This document shows, piece after piece, positions 50,531 through 60,400 of a stretch of 64,000 nucleotides of DNA. The notes beneath the pieces are model-generated. The model did no database searches, was not told where the DNA came from, and saw only the letters and a program-made list of their open reading frames with translations. A program made the position numbers and the translations under genes. Position 1 is the stretch's first letter. Every line of letters begins with the position of its first letter. Source of the stretch: Clostridia bacterium (GTDB taxonomy: Bacteria > Bacillota > Clostridia > Christensenellales > Pumilibacteraceae); assembly GCA_022791055.1 (NCBI GenBank), contig JAAVYI010000032.1, forward strand, positions 1 to 64,000. The letters run 5' to 3'.

Positions 50531-50995
50531 ATGGCAAAAAAAGAGCCTAAGAAAAAGCCGGAAAAGCCGGCCAAACAAGATTCTAAGAAAAAGGACAAGA
50601 AGGCGCCGGCAGGCGCGCCCGCAAAAGGCGGCGTTCCGCCTGTACCCAATATGCAACTTACGCCCGAACAGGAAGTACAGATGCAAATGGAACAGGCCAT
50701 CAAGGAAAGCAACGATCCGGCTTCGCGTCTCAAAAAACTCAAAAGTCCTTTGAACGTCGGCGGGTGCCTACTCAACCTGCTGTTTTTGGTTGTGCTGACG
50801 TTCGCCCTCGTCTATCTCATTCTGTATTTCCAAGTCGACAAGTTCAACTTTGTCACCGTGACCAAGGACATGATGGAAAAGCTCGGCGTGACCGGCTTCT
50901 TCCGCGCCATCGGAAACTGGTTCAAAAATCTCTTTGCCGGCAAAGGCGGCGAAGAAGCGACCGAACTGTTGCGCATGATCTTGATGCGGTTCTAA
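50531..50995 (+). CDS. Single-pass membrane protein with K/P-rich head
   Basis: 154 residues; not recognised. Residues 1-~45 are K/P/A-rich, ~46-80 are helical, a hydrophobic segment lies near 77-104 (GGCLLNLLFLVVLTFALVYLILYF), and the last ~45 residues are amphipathic. The ATG has GAGGT six nt upstream; a start 39 nt earlier would lack one. Monocistronic, with its own promoter and terminator. Confidence 0.7.
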   Translation: MAKKEPKKKPEKPAKQDSKKKDKKAPAGAPAKGGVPPVPNMQLTPEQEVQMQMEQAIKESNDPASRLKKLKSPLNVGGCLLNLLFLVVLTFALVYLILYFQVDKFNFVTVTKDMMEKLGVTGFFRAIGNWFKNLFAGKGGEEATELLRMILMRF

Positions 50996-51025
50996 AAATC
51001 GACTTAAAACTTATACAACAAATCC

Positions 51026-51066
51026 CTTCCCTGCGGCAAACGCCTGCGGGGAAGTTTTTTATTGTG
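51026..51066 (+). terminator. Rho-independent terminator
   Basis: A CTTCCCtGC arm pairs with GCgGGGAAG, followed by TTTTTTATT. It ends the gene at 50531-50995. Confidence 0.85.
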
Positions 51067-51119
51067 TCGCAGTCGTCCGTACCCGATCGCCCTCGGTTGC
51101 GGTCGCATTCGGTATCCGT

Positions 51120-51914
51120 CTACGGATTTGCGACCGTACTCTTTTGCACCGATGATTCATATTTTTCGAATTTGCTTTGTTCGTATACTTGTTTTCCGAT
51201 TATCGTAATGGCTTGTTTGGGACAGTTTGAAAAGCACCGATAACACATCGTACACTTGCCGTTGAAATAGACGGCATTATCCGTTACGGCTATGTTTTTC
51301 ATAGGGCAAACTGCCGCGCATAGACCGCAAGCGACGCATTTTGCGGAATCTGCCTTTATGCCGCTATAATACCGCTTTGTCTTTTTTCGGAAATACAGCC
51401 TTTGCCCGAATAAGCCCGCAAGTCTGTTTACAAATCTTAAACCGTTTTTCGGATATTTCCCGTTTAACATTTGTTTAGCTGCGATTTCTATCTTTTCGTC
51501 GGCTTTCATAACGATTTTTCGGTTTTCGTCGAGCGACTTTTTCAACAGTTTAACGTCGCCTATGCAATCGGGCATTTTTATGTGCAAACCGCCTAAAACT
51601 TTCGCCCCGTACTTTTTGAAAAGTCTTGCGCCGCACCCCGCGCCGTCGCCGCTGAACAGTCCCATGGCGGCGATAATAAAAATTTTTTTACCGTTCCATA
51701 AAGTCGAATGGTTTATTATAAAATCGCCGACGATTTTCGGCAGATAGGAATAGTACACGGGATAGGCAAATACGATCGCATCGTTAGACTGTATGGCGCT
51801 TGTTGCGGTTTCGTCCTCGATAGAATATGTCATTGCATTGCCGTCAAGCAATTTCAGTAAGTATTCTAAACAATGCTTTGTATTGCCCGTGCCGCTGAAA
51901 TAAACGCCTATCAT
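51120..51914 (-). CDS. EFR1-type flavodoxin-ferredoxin protein
   Basis: 264 residues. An N-terminal flavodoxin fold opens 'MIGVYFSGTGNTKHCLEYLL', with 'FAYPVYYSYLPK' and 'IIAAMGLFSGDGAG'; the C-terminus has two 4Fe-4S motifs, 'CVACGLCAAVCP' and 'CTMCYRCFSNCP'. EFR1 proteins are common in anaerobes; the electron partners are not known. The start ATG overlaps the stop of the nucleotidyltransferase gene (ATGA). Codon use here is AT-richer than in the flanking genes. Confidence 0.9.
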   Translation of the reverse strand: MIGVYFSGTGNTKHCLEYLLKLLDGNAMTYSIEDETATSAIQSNDAIVFAYPVYYSYLPKIVGDFIINHSTLWNGKKIFIIAAMGLFSGDGAGCGARLFKKYGAKVLGGLHIKMPDCIGDVKLLKKSLDENRKIVMKADEKIEIAAKQMLNGKYPKNGLRFVNRLAGLFGQRLYFRKKTKRYYSGIKADSAKCVACGLCAAVCPMKNIAVTDNAVYFNGKCTMCYRCFSNCPKQAITIIGKQVYEQSKFEKYESSVQKSTVANP

Positions 51915-52570
51915 TCGCTGTATCCGCCTATACACGCTTTCGACCAATTCAGCAATAACTCCGACATTTTGTCAAATTGCACGGTTGCGCCGTTCTTTAA
52001 TGCACATGCAGTCGTAAGAACAGCGGACGGCGGATCGATCGTTTTTTGCAATTCCGCTTTCGATTGGATATATTTGCCCGTTTCGTAAAACCAAATCGCT
52101 TGCAAAACAAAGACCGCCGATTTATACAGCGAGCGCAGAATTTCGTCGCTTTTTTCGTGGACGAAGTTATGCACGCAAGCGTGGTATATATTGCACGCGC
52201 CTATTCGTATCGCACGCTTTACGGCTTGACGGTCTATCTTTTCGAGCAAGGTATCGAGCGTCCCTTTTATCGGCGTGGTATCGTAATAGAATTGAAACAA
52301 GTCGCTCGTTTCCCAATGCAAAAGTTCGTCCTTGCCCGAAATAAAACCGCAAATCAATTGCCTGTTCTGTAAGGTATCGAGCATATCTCTATAAGTTTTT
52401 AAGTCGTTCATTCTCAATTCGTCGAGAATAACAACCACGTCAATATCGCTTGTGTCGGTTGCCTCACCTCTGCCGTAACTACCTTGCAAGCCGATAAACC
52501 ATACACGGTTTAAAAAAGTTTGCTCGACTTTTTCGGTAAAGGCTTTTATCCAAGTTTCTATATCGATCAT
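51911..52570 (-). CDS. Nucleotidyltransferase-domain protein
   Basis: 219 residues. A polymerase-beta-type nucleotidyltransferase core near residues 28-50: GSYGRG, then the metal-binding SDIDVVV. The C-terminal half is helical. It resembles aminoglycoside nucleotidyltransferases or minimal nucleotidyltransferases of unknown substrate. ATG at 52570 shares a base with the preceding stop (TGATG). Part of a three-gene, AT-rich operon. Confidence 0.82.
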   Translation of the reverse strand: MIDIETWIKAFTEKVEQTFLNRVWFIGLQGSYGRGEATDTSDIDVVVILDELRMNDLKTYRDMLDTLQNRQLICGFISGKDELLHWETSDLFQFYYDTTPIKGTLDTLLEKIDRQAVKRAIRIGACNIYHACVHNFVHEKSDEILRSLYKSAVFVLQAIWFYETGKYIQSKAELQKTIDPPSAVLTTACALKNGATVQFDKMSELLLNWSKACIGGYSE

Positions 52571-52779
52571 CAATCTTTATTTCCCTTATATTCGTCTTTT
52601 ACAATATCGATCGTTTTGCCGCCGATACCGAAATTTTTATCGGGCAGTTCGGTAATTGTTACGGTAAAAAATTCTTGCGGAATCTTCATGACTTCCGCAG
52701 CTGTTTCGGTTAGACGTTCTATAAGCAGCGTCTTTTGTTCGTCGGACAGTTTTCCGCTTTCGATTTTAATGTAAGGCAT
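52570..52779 (-). CDS. 4-oxalocrotonate tautomerase-like protein
   Basis: 69 residues beginning MPYIKIESGK; the proline after the initiator is the catalytic base of the 4-OT/MIF family. 'QEFFTVTITELPDKNFGIGGKTI' is the typical C-terminal half. ATG with AAAGGAG five nt upstream. First gene of the operon with the nucleotidyltransferase and EFR1 protein, under the promoter at 52828-52856. Confidence 0.9.
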   Translation of the reverse strand: MPYIKIESGKLSDEQKTLLIERLTETAAEVMKIPQEFFTVTITELPDKNFGIGGKTIDIVKDEYKGNKD

Positions 52780-52827
52780 ATTTTCTCCTTTCCGATAGGC
52801 TATTTCCGTCAATCGCTACATGTATAC

Positions 52828-52856
52828 ATTATAGCATAAAAGCAACCGTTTTTCAA
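52828..52856 (-). promoter_or_regulatory. SigmaA promoter of the tautomerase operon
   Basis: TTGAAA (52851-52856), 17 nt, TATAAT (52828-52833) on the minus strand. A palindrome ATGTATACAT (52820-52829) overlaps the -10 edge and expected start site and could be an operator. Confidence 0.85.
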
Positions 52857-52892
52857 GTGTTGCATAGGCGCTATTATCGTTTCGTCAACACG

Positions 52893-52922
52893 AAAAAACC
52901 GAGACGCCTTACGGAATCTCGG
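52893..52922 (-). terminator. Rho-independent terminator of the MBG operon
   Basis: CCGAGA (52899-52904) and TCTCGG (52917-52922) close a hairpin which, on the minus strand, is followed by T6 (52893-52898). Confidence 0.88.
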
Positions 52923-52950
52923 CTTTGATTTCTTGATGGATTTAGGCTGC

Positions 52951-54420
52951 TTACTTCCCTTCTTCCGTCGATCGGTCGGCTGCGTTCTCCGACGTTTGCG
53001 CCGCCGCCCCTGCGTCGTCGGTGGCCGCCGCCTCTGCCAAACCGTCGCGCAATGTTCTGAAATCGGGCGCCGCGCTTTCGGTGACACGGATCAAGCCGCG
53101 CCGCACCAGCGTCTCGGTCGCCGTGAACGGGACCGCGTAATTGACGGGTTCGGCCGCCGCTTTCTCCACGCCGTGTTCGGCGAACACGCGGTCGATCAGT
53201 TGCATGGCATAGGTCACGCGCCGATCGCCTTTAACGCGATACAGCAGCGGCGTATTGCCGTTTTTGCCGCGCTTGGAAAGATCCTCGACTTTATACTTCG
53301 TCCCTATAAAGGCCGCGGGATCGGCCGCAAGACACAGACAAAGCGTCTTGCCGCGAATGACGAATGCCGCAAGCGTATTGCGCCCCCGGCGGAACGACTC
53401 GCGTTTCCAACTGTCGGCCGCAGTCACATCCTTATGCGCAAGCAGATAATTTTTCAGCTTGGAATAGTAGCCTTTGAGCACATCGTCCGACTGAATGATC
53501 CGCGCCGCAAAACTGCGGTTATAGTGAATGCCTTTAGCCGCCGCCATAGCGTCCTCGCGCGCGGTGTCGGGAATGCCGCCGCCGGTGACTTTGATCAGCC
53601 GCCGCTTGATCAGCACATCGGTCGATTTGTACGGCAGCGTAAAGTCGGCGGGCTTGTAGTCGGCGACTTTGGTCGCATTGAAACCGGCCAACACGATGTC
53701 GGTCAATTCTTTGGCGTAACCGACTTTGCGGTCGCTGGTCAGCTTATACAGGCACGGCAACGGATTTTTGCCCTTGCGCCCCGACATATCGTCCACTTTG
53801 TACTTGGTATTCTCGAACAGCGTCGGATCGGTCGCCAAACACAGGCACAGCGTTTTGCCGCGCACCACAAACCCGGCCACGCTCTTGCGGCCGATATGGA
53901 AGGTCTCGCGCCGCCAACTCATGCGCGCCCGCACGCCGCGGAACGCCAACAAATAATTTTTCAGTTCCGAATAGCGCGCCTTCAAGTCGTTATCCGCCTG
54001 CGTGATGCGCGCCGTGAAACTGCGGTTATAGCGTACGACGTTGCCGGCCTCGTTGACTTCGACCTCGAGCGTCGCCTCTTCTTCGCTGTCGTCTACGAAC
54101 GCCTCGCCCTCCTCGTCGTCCGTCTCCTCGTCCGTCTCCTCGTCCGGCTCGTCGTCGGGTTCTGCCGCCTCGACGACCGCGTCCGTATGCGGCAGATCGG
54201 ACAACGCCGCGCCGGCGCGCATCGCGTCCAGCTTGTGCAACAGCTCGTTGCGTTGCCGCTGTAGCTGTTCGGTCTGCATTCTGTGCACGCCGCGCTTGTG
54301 CACCAAATACGCGAAATACACGTTGAGCGCGATCAGCGCCGCCAACAGCACCGCAACCAATACAATGCCGGTAATTTGTCCCGGCGAAAACAACGACGCC
54401 GAAATGTACGTTCTCATCAT
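52951..54420 (-). CDS. Membrane protein with duplicated unknown domain (paralogue 2)
   Basis: 489 residues. Plan as in the protein at 15162-16607: transmembrane segment ~15-40 followed by basic HKRGVHR (rest cytoplasmic), acidic linker ~85-120, and two ~115-residue copies at ~128-245 and ~297-412. Shared motifs are 'RYNRSF(T/A)ARI(T/I)Q', 'VRGKTLCLCLA-DP' and 'TKYKVDD', each copy followed by a module ending 'LIKV' or 'LIRV'. No named family recognised. ATG at 54420 overlaps the stop of the giant MBG gene (ATGA) and has GGAGG seven nt upstream, so it is translated with the surface protein. Confidence 0.8.
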   Translation of the reverse strand: MMRTYISASLFSPGQITGIVLVAVLLAALIALNVYFAYLVHKRGVHRMQTEQLQRQRNELLHKLDAMRAGAALSDLPHTDAVVEAAEPDDEPDEETDEETDDEEGEAFVDDSEEEATLEVEVNEAGNVVRYNRSFTARITQADNDLKARYSELKNYLLAFRGVRARMSWRRETFHIGRKSVAGFVVRGKTLCLCLATDPTLFENTKYKVDDMSGRKGKNPLPCLYKLTSDRKVGYAKELTDIVLAGFNATKVADYKPADFTLPYKSTDVLIKRRLIKVTGGGIPDTAREDAMAAAKGIHYNRSFAARIIQSDDVLKGYYSKLKNYLLAHKDVTAADSWKRESFRRGRNTLAAFVIRGKTLCLCLAADPAAFIGTKYKVEDLSKRGKNGNTPLLYRVKGDRRVTYAMQLIDRVFAEHGVEKAAAEPVNYAVPFTATETLVRRGLIRVTESAAPDFRTLRDGLAEAAATDDAGAAAQTSENAADRSTEEGK

Positions 54421-57400
54421 GCTACCGCCTCCGCTTCTGCTTCCGCCCGTTTTTTCTTTCTGTACAGCACGTACTGCACGGCTGCAAGCGCCGCCGCAAC
54501 GCCGACCGCACCCGACAGCGAGCCGATGACCGCCGCAAACACCGTATTGGATCCGACCACGCGCCACACATACGATACGGCGTCGGTCGTGCCGTCCTCC
54601 CATTCGTAGTTGTCCGGGTCGGCAAGGCCTACGGTCGCCGTAAACGTGCCGCCGTAGCCCGACCGATTGTCGGTGATCGTCATGATCGCCGGATCGAATC
54701 CGTCGGGGAAATATTCGAGGATCTTGCCGTTGACGATCAGCTTTTTGCCGCTGTCGGTCGGCCGCGCCACCTTTTGTTTGTTGACCGTCCACGTAAGCAC
54801 CGCGTTGCCGTCGCTGTCGAATACGCCGTCTTTCGCCCAAACGTAATTGTTTTGATTCTTGAGGACCAACGTCACCGAGTACGTACCGGCACCGACGGCC
54901 TGCACATACAGCGAGCCGCCGCTCAAGTTGGACACGCCGCCGTACACGACGTCCATGCGCGTCGAATCGAATCCGTCGATCAGCGCCTGTAGCGTGCTAC
55001 CGGTGTACGTGTCGTTCTTCCCTTCGCCCTCGGTCACAACGGTCAGCGTCGGCACCGCGCAGGTCGCGGGCGTGATCGTGAACATGACCGATCCGATATT
55101 TTCGTCGCTGTCGGCCGCGTAGTAGTAGTTGCCGCTTGCCGGCGTCATCCGCACCGAAACGGTGTATTGTCCCGCTTCCGTCGGAATGCCATCGATCACT
55201 TTGCCGTCCGTCCCGCGGTACACAAATACATAGGTATCGATGTCGCCGTTCGGATCGAACACGCCGGCGACTTTCGGCGCGTTGCGCTCGCTGCTGTACT
55301 GCCCGTAGACCCAGCCGGCGATCTCCAGTTTGGTCACCCAACTCTTGGCCGGGACGATCTCGAACGTCAGCGTCTGCGTGTCGCTTTCGGTCAGCTCCCA
55401 ACGGTTGTCGCCGAATTGCTTGATACGGATCGTCACGTCATACTTGCCGACGTTGACCGCATTCGCGGCATACGTCACCTCGAACGCATCGGCATCGTAG
55501 TCGCCGAACACGATCTGCGGCGCGACCGCGTTTCCGGTGTACGGCATCGGCGCAATCGAAATGTCGCTCACGCGGTACACGTTTTTGTTGACATAGAATG
55601 TGTAAGCGATCTGCCCGGTCAGTTGATAGTTGCGATTATCGATCGTCACCGTGACGGTGTACGTCCCGACATGCGTCGGCATATTGCCGTCGGCGGTATT
55701 GTACGCGTAGCGTAACGCCTCGTACAGCGCCGCATCGGCCACACGCTCGCCGCGCGCGTCAAACAGATCGGTCACGCGCGTCGCCGTCACATGGCCGACC
55801 GTGCCGCCGCCGACGGCAATGCCGCCGTCGCCGATATGGATCTCTTTGGCCGTCACCGTGTATATGCCGCTCGAAACGGTCGCATTGTAGTTGCGATTGC
55901 CGCAAAGCACTTCGATATTATAGCTGCCCGCGTCGGGCGTTCCGTTCACGCCGACCAGCGACAGCGTAAGCTGCAACATAGCCGCATCCACGCCGCCCGT
56001 CACCGTCACGCGGCTGTCTACGCCCAAATCGAGCGCGTCGCCGTACACCGAAGTACGGTTGCCGACAATGATGCGAACGTCTTTTTTCAGCACGGTAAAC
56101 GCGCCTTTGCCGGTAAGAACGCGGTAGTTGCGATAGGTCAGCCCTTCGACCTCGCCGCCCGCCGTTTTCAGTTCGAGCGCGTAATTGCCGCCCGCGTCTA
56201 ATAGCGTGCTGTGGTCGGTCACTTCTACGCCGTCACGATACAGCACGTACCGCACGTTGACACCGCCGATCGGCGCAGTCCCCAGCTCGGTATCGCCGGC
56301 GACAAAGCCGCGCAAAGCGTATCCGTAATCGTGCGCCGGGTCGAACCGTTCGCCGTAGACCAGCGAGCCGGACGGCGTCGCGTACAAGGTCGCTTTTTCG
56401 ATCGTCAGCCCGATGATCGCAAAATGTCCGTCGTAGTTGGCGTTGCCGACGCTCTTGGCCATGATCCAGTATACGCCGTGATCGGTATACGGCAACTTGC
56501 GCCACTTCGCCGCCTCTTCGCTGCCCGGCTGCGTCAAGCTGTCGCTGTAATAATACTCGATCGGCGCGCCGAACTTCGAGGCGGCCAGCGGCGCGTAAGT
56601 CACGCCGTATACGACCGTCATATCACCGTCGAACGTCACGACGTCGGTCGCCTTTCCGACGATCCAGTCTTGCGTCTTGGCGTCCGTGTTGCCGTCCGCC
56701 CAAATGTAGTTACGCGACCGCAAGCCGAACGTGACAACATACGTGCCGGCATTGGTCGCCGTCAGCGCGACGCCGTCCGTCGTCGTAGCGATCGAACTGA
56801 CCGTATCGGCAAACACGTTGACCGCCGCTTTTTGTTCGGCGGTAAGCGCAATGCTCAGTGTCAGCGGGCTGCCCGTATAGCGATCGTTGGTCGCGCCCGC
56901 CGTAAACGTCGGCGCGTCGATTGCTTTGGGCGTAATGCGGAACACATAGAACCCGCTTTGCCCGGCGTACTGCGCACGCAAGACGTATATGCCGACGTCG
57001 CCGGTATACACCTGCGCGCCGAAACTGCCGAACGTTACGCCCAGCGTTGCCAGTTTGACCGTGTATCCGGTATCCGGGTCGGTCTCTGTATCGTTAAACG
57101 CCGTGCCGATCAAGGCCTCGACCGCCGCACCCGCATTGGTGACAAGCGCATAGGTCATAGCGGCGTCGGTACGATCGACGTTATCCACCTTGACGGTCGC
57201 AACGCCCGCCGGATCGGTCAACTGCAAGTATGTCCATTCGCTGCCGGTCATTTCGACCGTGACCGTCACGCGGTTGGCCGTCACTTCCAAAATAAGCGTC
57301 ACGCTTTCGGCGAGCGCAGTGCCGCGCTTTAACCGATAGTTGCTGTTCTTTAAGCCGTTCGGTACGGTCAAATCGATCTGCAAGTAATAGGTGCCGGTGG

Positions 57401-60400
57401 CATTGGCCGTAAAGGTCAAGCCCGCCGCGTCGATCTTATACGTGCCGTCCGTGCCGTCGCCTTCTACGACAGGCGTCTCTTTCAGCGTATCGCCGACGTT
57501 GACGCGGTTGACAAAGCCGTTTGTCGGGATCGCCATGATCGCGCCGTTGAACGCCTCGACCTTGCGCACTTTGTCGGTCTCCGGCTTTTCAAAGTCGGTA
57601 ATACTCGGGTTATCCCAACCGATCTCGATCTCCCTCGGCTTGATCGTGTAGTCGAGCGCCGTCGTATCGGAAAGCGCGTAATTGCTGTTCGCCGCAAGCG
57701 TGACGGTCACCTTGTAATCGCCGGCCACGTTGGGCGTCGTACCGGCGCCGGCATAGGTCAGCGTGTAGCCGTTGTTTAACGTCGGCAAATAGCCGCTGTG
57801 CGCCGCGTCGACGCCGGCAAACGCGACAATCGCATCGATCGTCTCGCCGTGCGCGCCGCCGTTAGAGTCGATCTCGCCGCGATTATAGATCGGGAATGTA
57901 TTTTTGTCGATCGACGCCGTGATCGTGCGCTTAGCGACCGTCAGGATCGTCGCGTTGCCGACCGTCAAATCGTAGTTTAAGAACGACAGTCCGTCGATGT
58001 CGAACAGCATCGAATACTTGCCTACCCCGGTTTCCCACGGCGTATAGTTGGTTTGCGTCTGTCCGACAAAGTAGTACGGGTCGCCCAAACTGCCGGTGCG
58101 ATACAAGGCGTCGGCGTCGTTTTTGCCGCCCTCGAGATTGGTGTACGATTCCGTACCCTTAAACCCGTCGAACGAGTAGGCAAATTGTACGTCGTTGCCG
58201 TATGTGACCGTATGGCTGTTGACTGCCGAAGCCTGTTCGCCGTAGTAGACCGAAACGGTAAGCCGCGCGGGCGTAATGACGTACTGCGCCGCATAATCTT
58301 CCTGCCCGAAATTGTGGCCGTTTGTGTCGGTAAACGTAACAGCGAAATTGCCGTTGGTGTAGTTCGGCGTCATCGTGTAGCCGTCGAACGTATTGCCTAC
58401 GCGCTTGACGTCTTTTGCGTCGCCGATGCTGAGCGTCAAGTTGAGCGCGCCGACATCGATACCCGAACTGCCCGCCCAGTCGGTCGGCAATCCGAAGAAA
58501 GCGGCATGATCGGCTTGATACAACCCTTCCAAAATGCTTTGCTGCTTTGCCCCGGTGTAGGTCATTTTTTGAACGGTATTGTCCTTGACCGTTACCGTGA
58601 TCTTACGCCGCTCGACCCGCAAGTTGTTTGCGGCGTTTTTCTGCTCGAGCGTATAGTTCTCGCTTTCGATACCGCCGACCGTCACCGAACATGTCGAGCC
58701 GGCCGCCACCGTCGGCGTGTAATCGGCGCTCTCGAAGGTAAACGCCACTTGCATCGCCGCGCCGTTTCCTTTCTCTTGCGCCAGTATATCGTCGAGAGAG
58801 ACCGCCGCGCCGTCAATATAGAAACGCAAGCTATACCCGCTGAATCGGTCGGACGCGCCCAGTTTCTCGGTCGCCCCCGCCGTCCAGTCGACGCTCGCGG
58901 GCAGCGGCGTGCCGTACTCGATCTTTGCGCCGAAAGCGCCGCCGACGATTTCGACAGCCAGCTTGGCGCGGCTGATGATCAGTTGCGTACTCAGATCGGA
59001 CACAATATAGTTGGGCGTCTGCTGGTTGCCGGCGGCCTCGTATTTTGCCGTAATGGTGTACGTTCCGACATTGATCGGTGCGGTCGTCGTCGCCTCCGTC
59101 GTGCCGGCCTTGGTGTAGTATACGGTAAATTCGATATTCGCCGTCACGCCCTCGCGCGTACCCGTCACTTTGACCGTGTGCGCCTTGCCGTTGTACGTGA
59201 CCGTACCCGCGCCCTCGATCGACGGGGTGAGCGTCGCGCTTTCGATCGTATACGTACCGGCGTAAATGGCGCCGTCCTGTTGAACCGCCTCGGCCTGTTC
59301 GTCGTCGGTAAACGCGCCCGTATAGCCGCAATTTACAAAGCGTACTTCGTAGTTGTTTCGGCTTTCCGCATCTTTCCAAACCAAATAGATCGGATACACG
59401 CCGGCATTGTTGGTCGCAGCGTCGCCTACCGAATCCAAGGCGTGCGTCTTGAGCGCGATCGGCCTGTCGTTCTTATAATACGAAGTACCGTTTATCAGTT
59501 TCGGGTTGCCCAAGTCGGTCGGCTTCGCGTTTAAGTCGTCGCCCAACAAGTCGAACGTATTGACTTTGTCGCCGATCTCGACTTCCAAAATTCTTTTCTT
59601 GACCAGCAAAGTCCCCTTAGCCGTCAAGTCGAATGTGTAGTTGTCGATCTCCGTATACGTGTTGCCGGCGGCGATCATGATCTCATAGCCGGCCGCCGCG
59701 ACCGGATTGCCTTGGATATAGCCGGTCGTCCACGCGAATTGCGATTTGTCGACAAGCGTCTCGCCCTCGTCGTATACCCAGCCGCTGTAGCTTACGCCAT
59801 GTCCTTTTTGCGGCGTATACAGTTCGCCGTAGGTCGTCTCGTCGTTGTCGGGCGTGACCGCCAAAGTCGCTTTTCCGACTTTGAAAATGCGCGTCTTAGT
59901 GATCGCGTCGTAGTCGGTATACTCGACGCCGTCGGCCGTCCCCGTCCCTGCGGGCATGGTGTACGTCAGCACGTAATAGCCGGCGTCGTAGCGGAACGTT
60001 TCGCCGAACGCGCCGTCCAAAAGGGTTTTAATTTCGATCGCGTTACCGGCGTTCGACAAACTTACGCTGTCGAGTAATGTCTTTGCCGTGCCGCCTGCCG
60101 TCTTGTAGAACGTCAGCGTGACGGTCATTTGACTGCCGCCTGTCGCTCCGTCCTCTACGCCGTCGAACTTGGCGGTCGGCGCGGTAAACGTGCCGTCCAT
60201 ATTTACGGTTTGATAGTCGCCGTAGGTCCACGCACTGCCCGTCAAACCGCCCAGCGCCGCCGCTAAGTCGCCGCCCGCATAGTCGGCTATCGCGCTGTCG
60301 CCGTCTTTTGTATAGTCGAATGCGGTCAATGCGTTGTCATCTTTGGCCACCACAATGCCGTTTCTTCCGTCCTTATCGGCATGGTTGCCGGCAAGAATAC

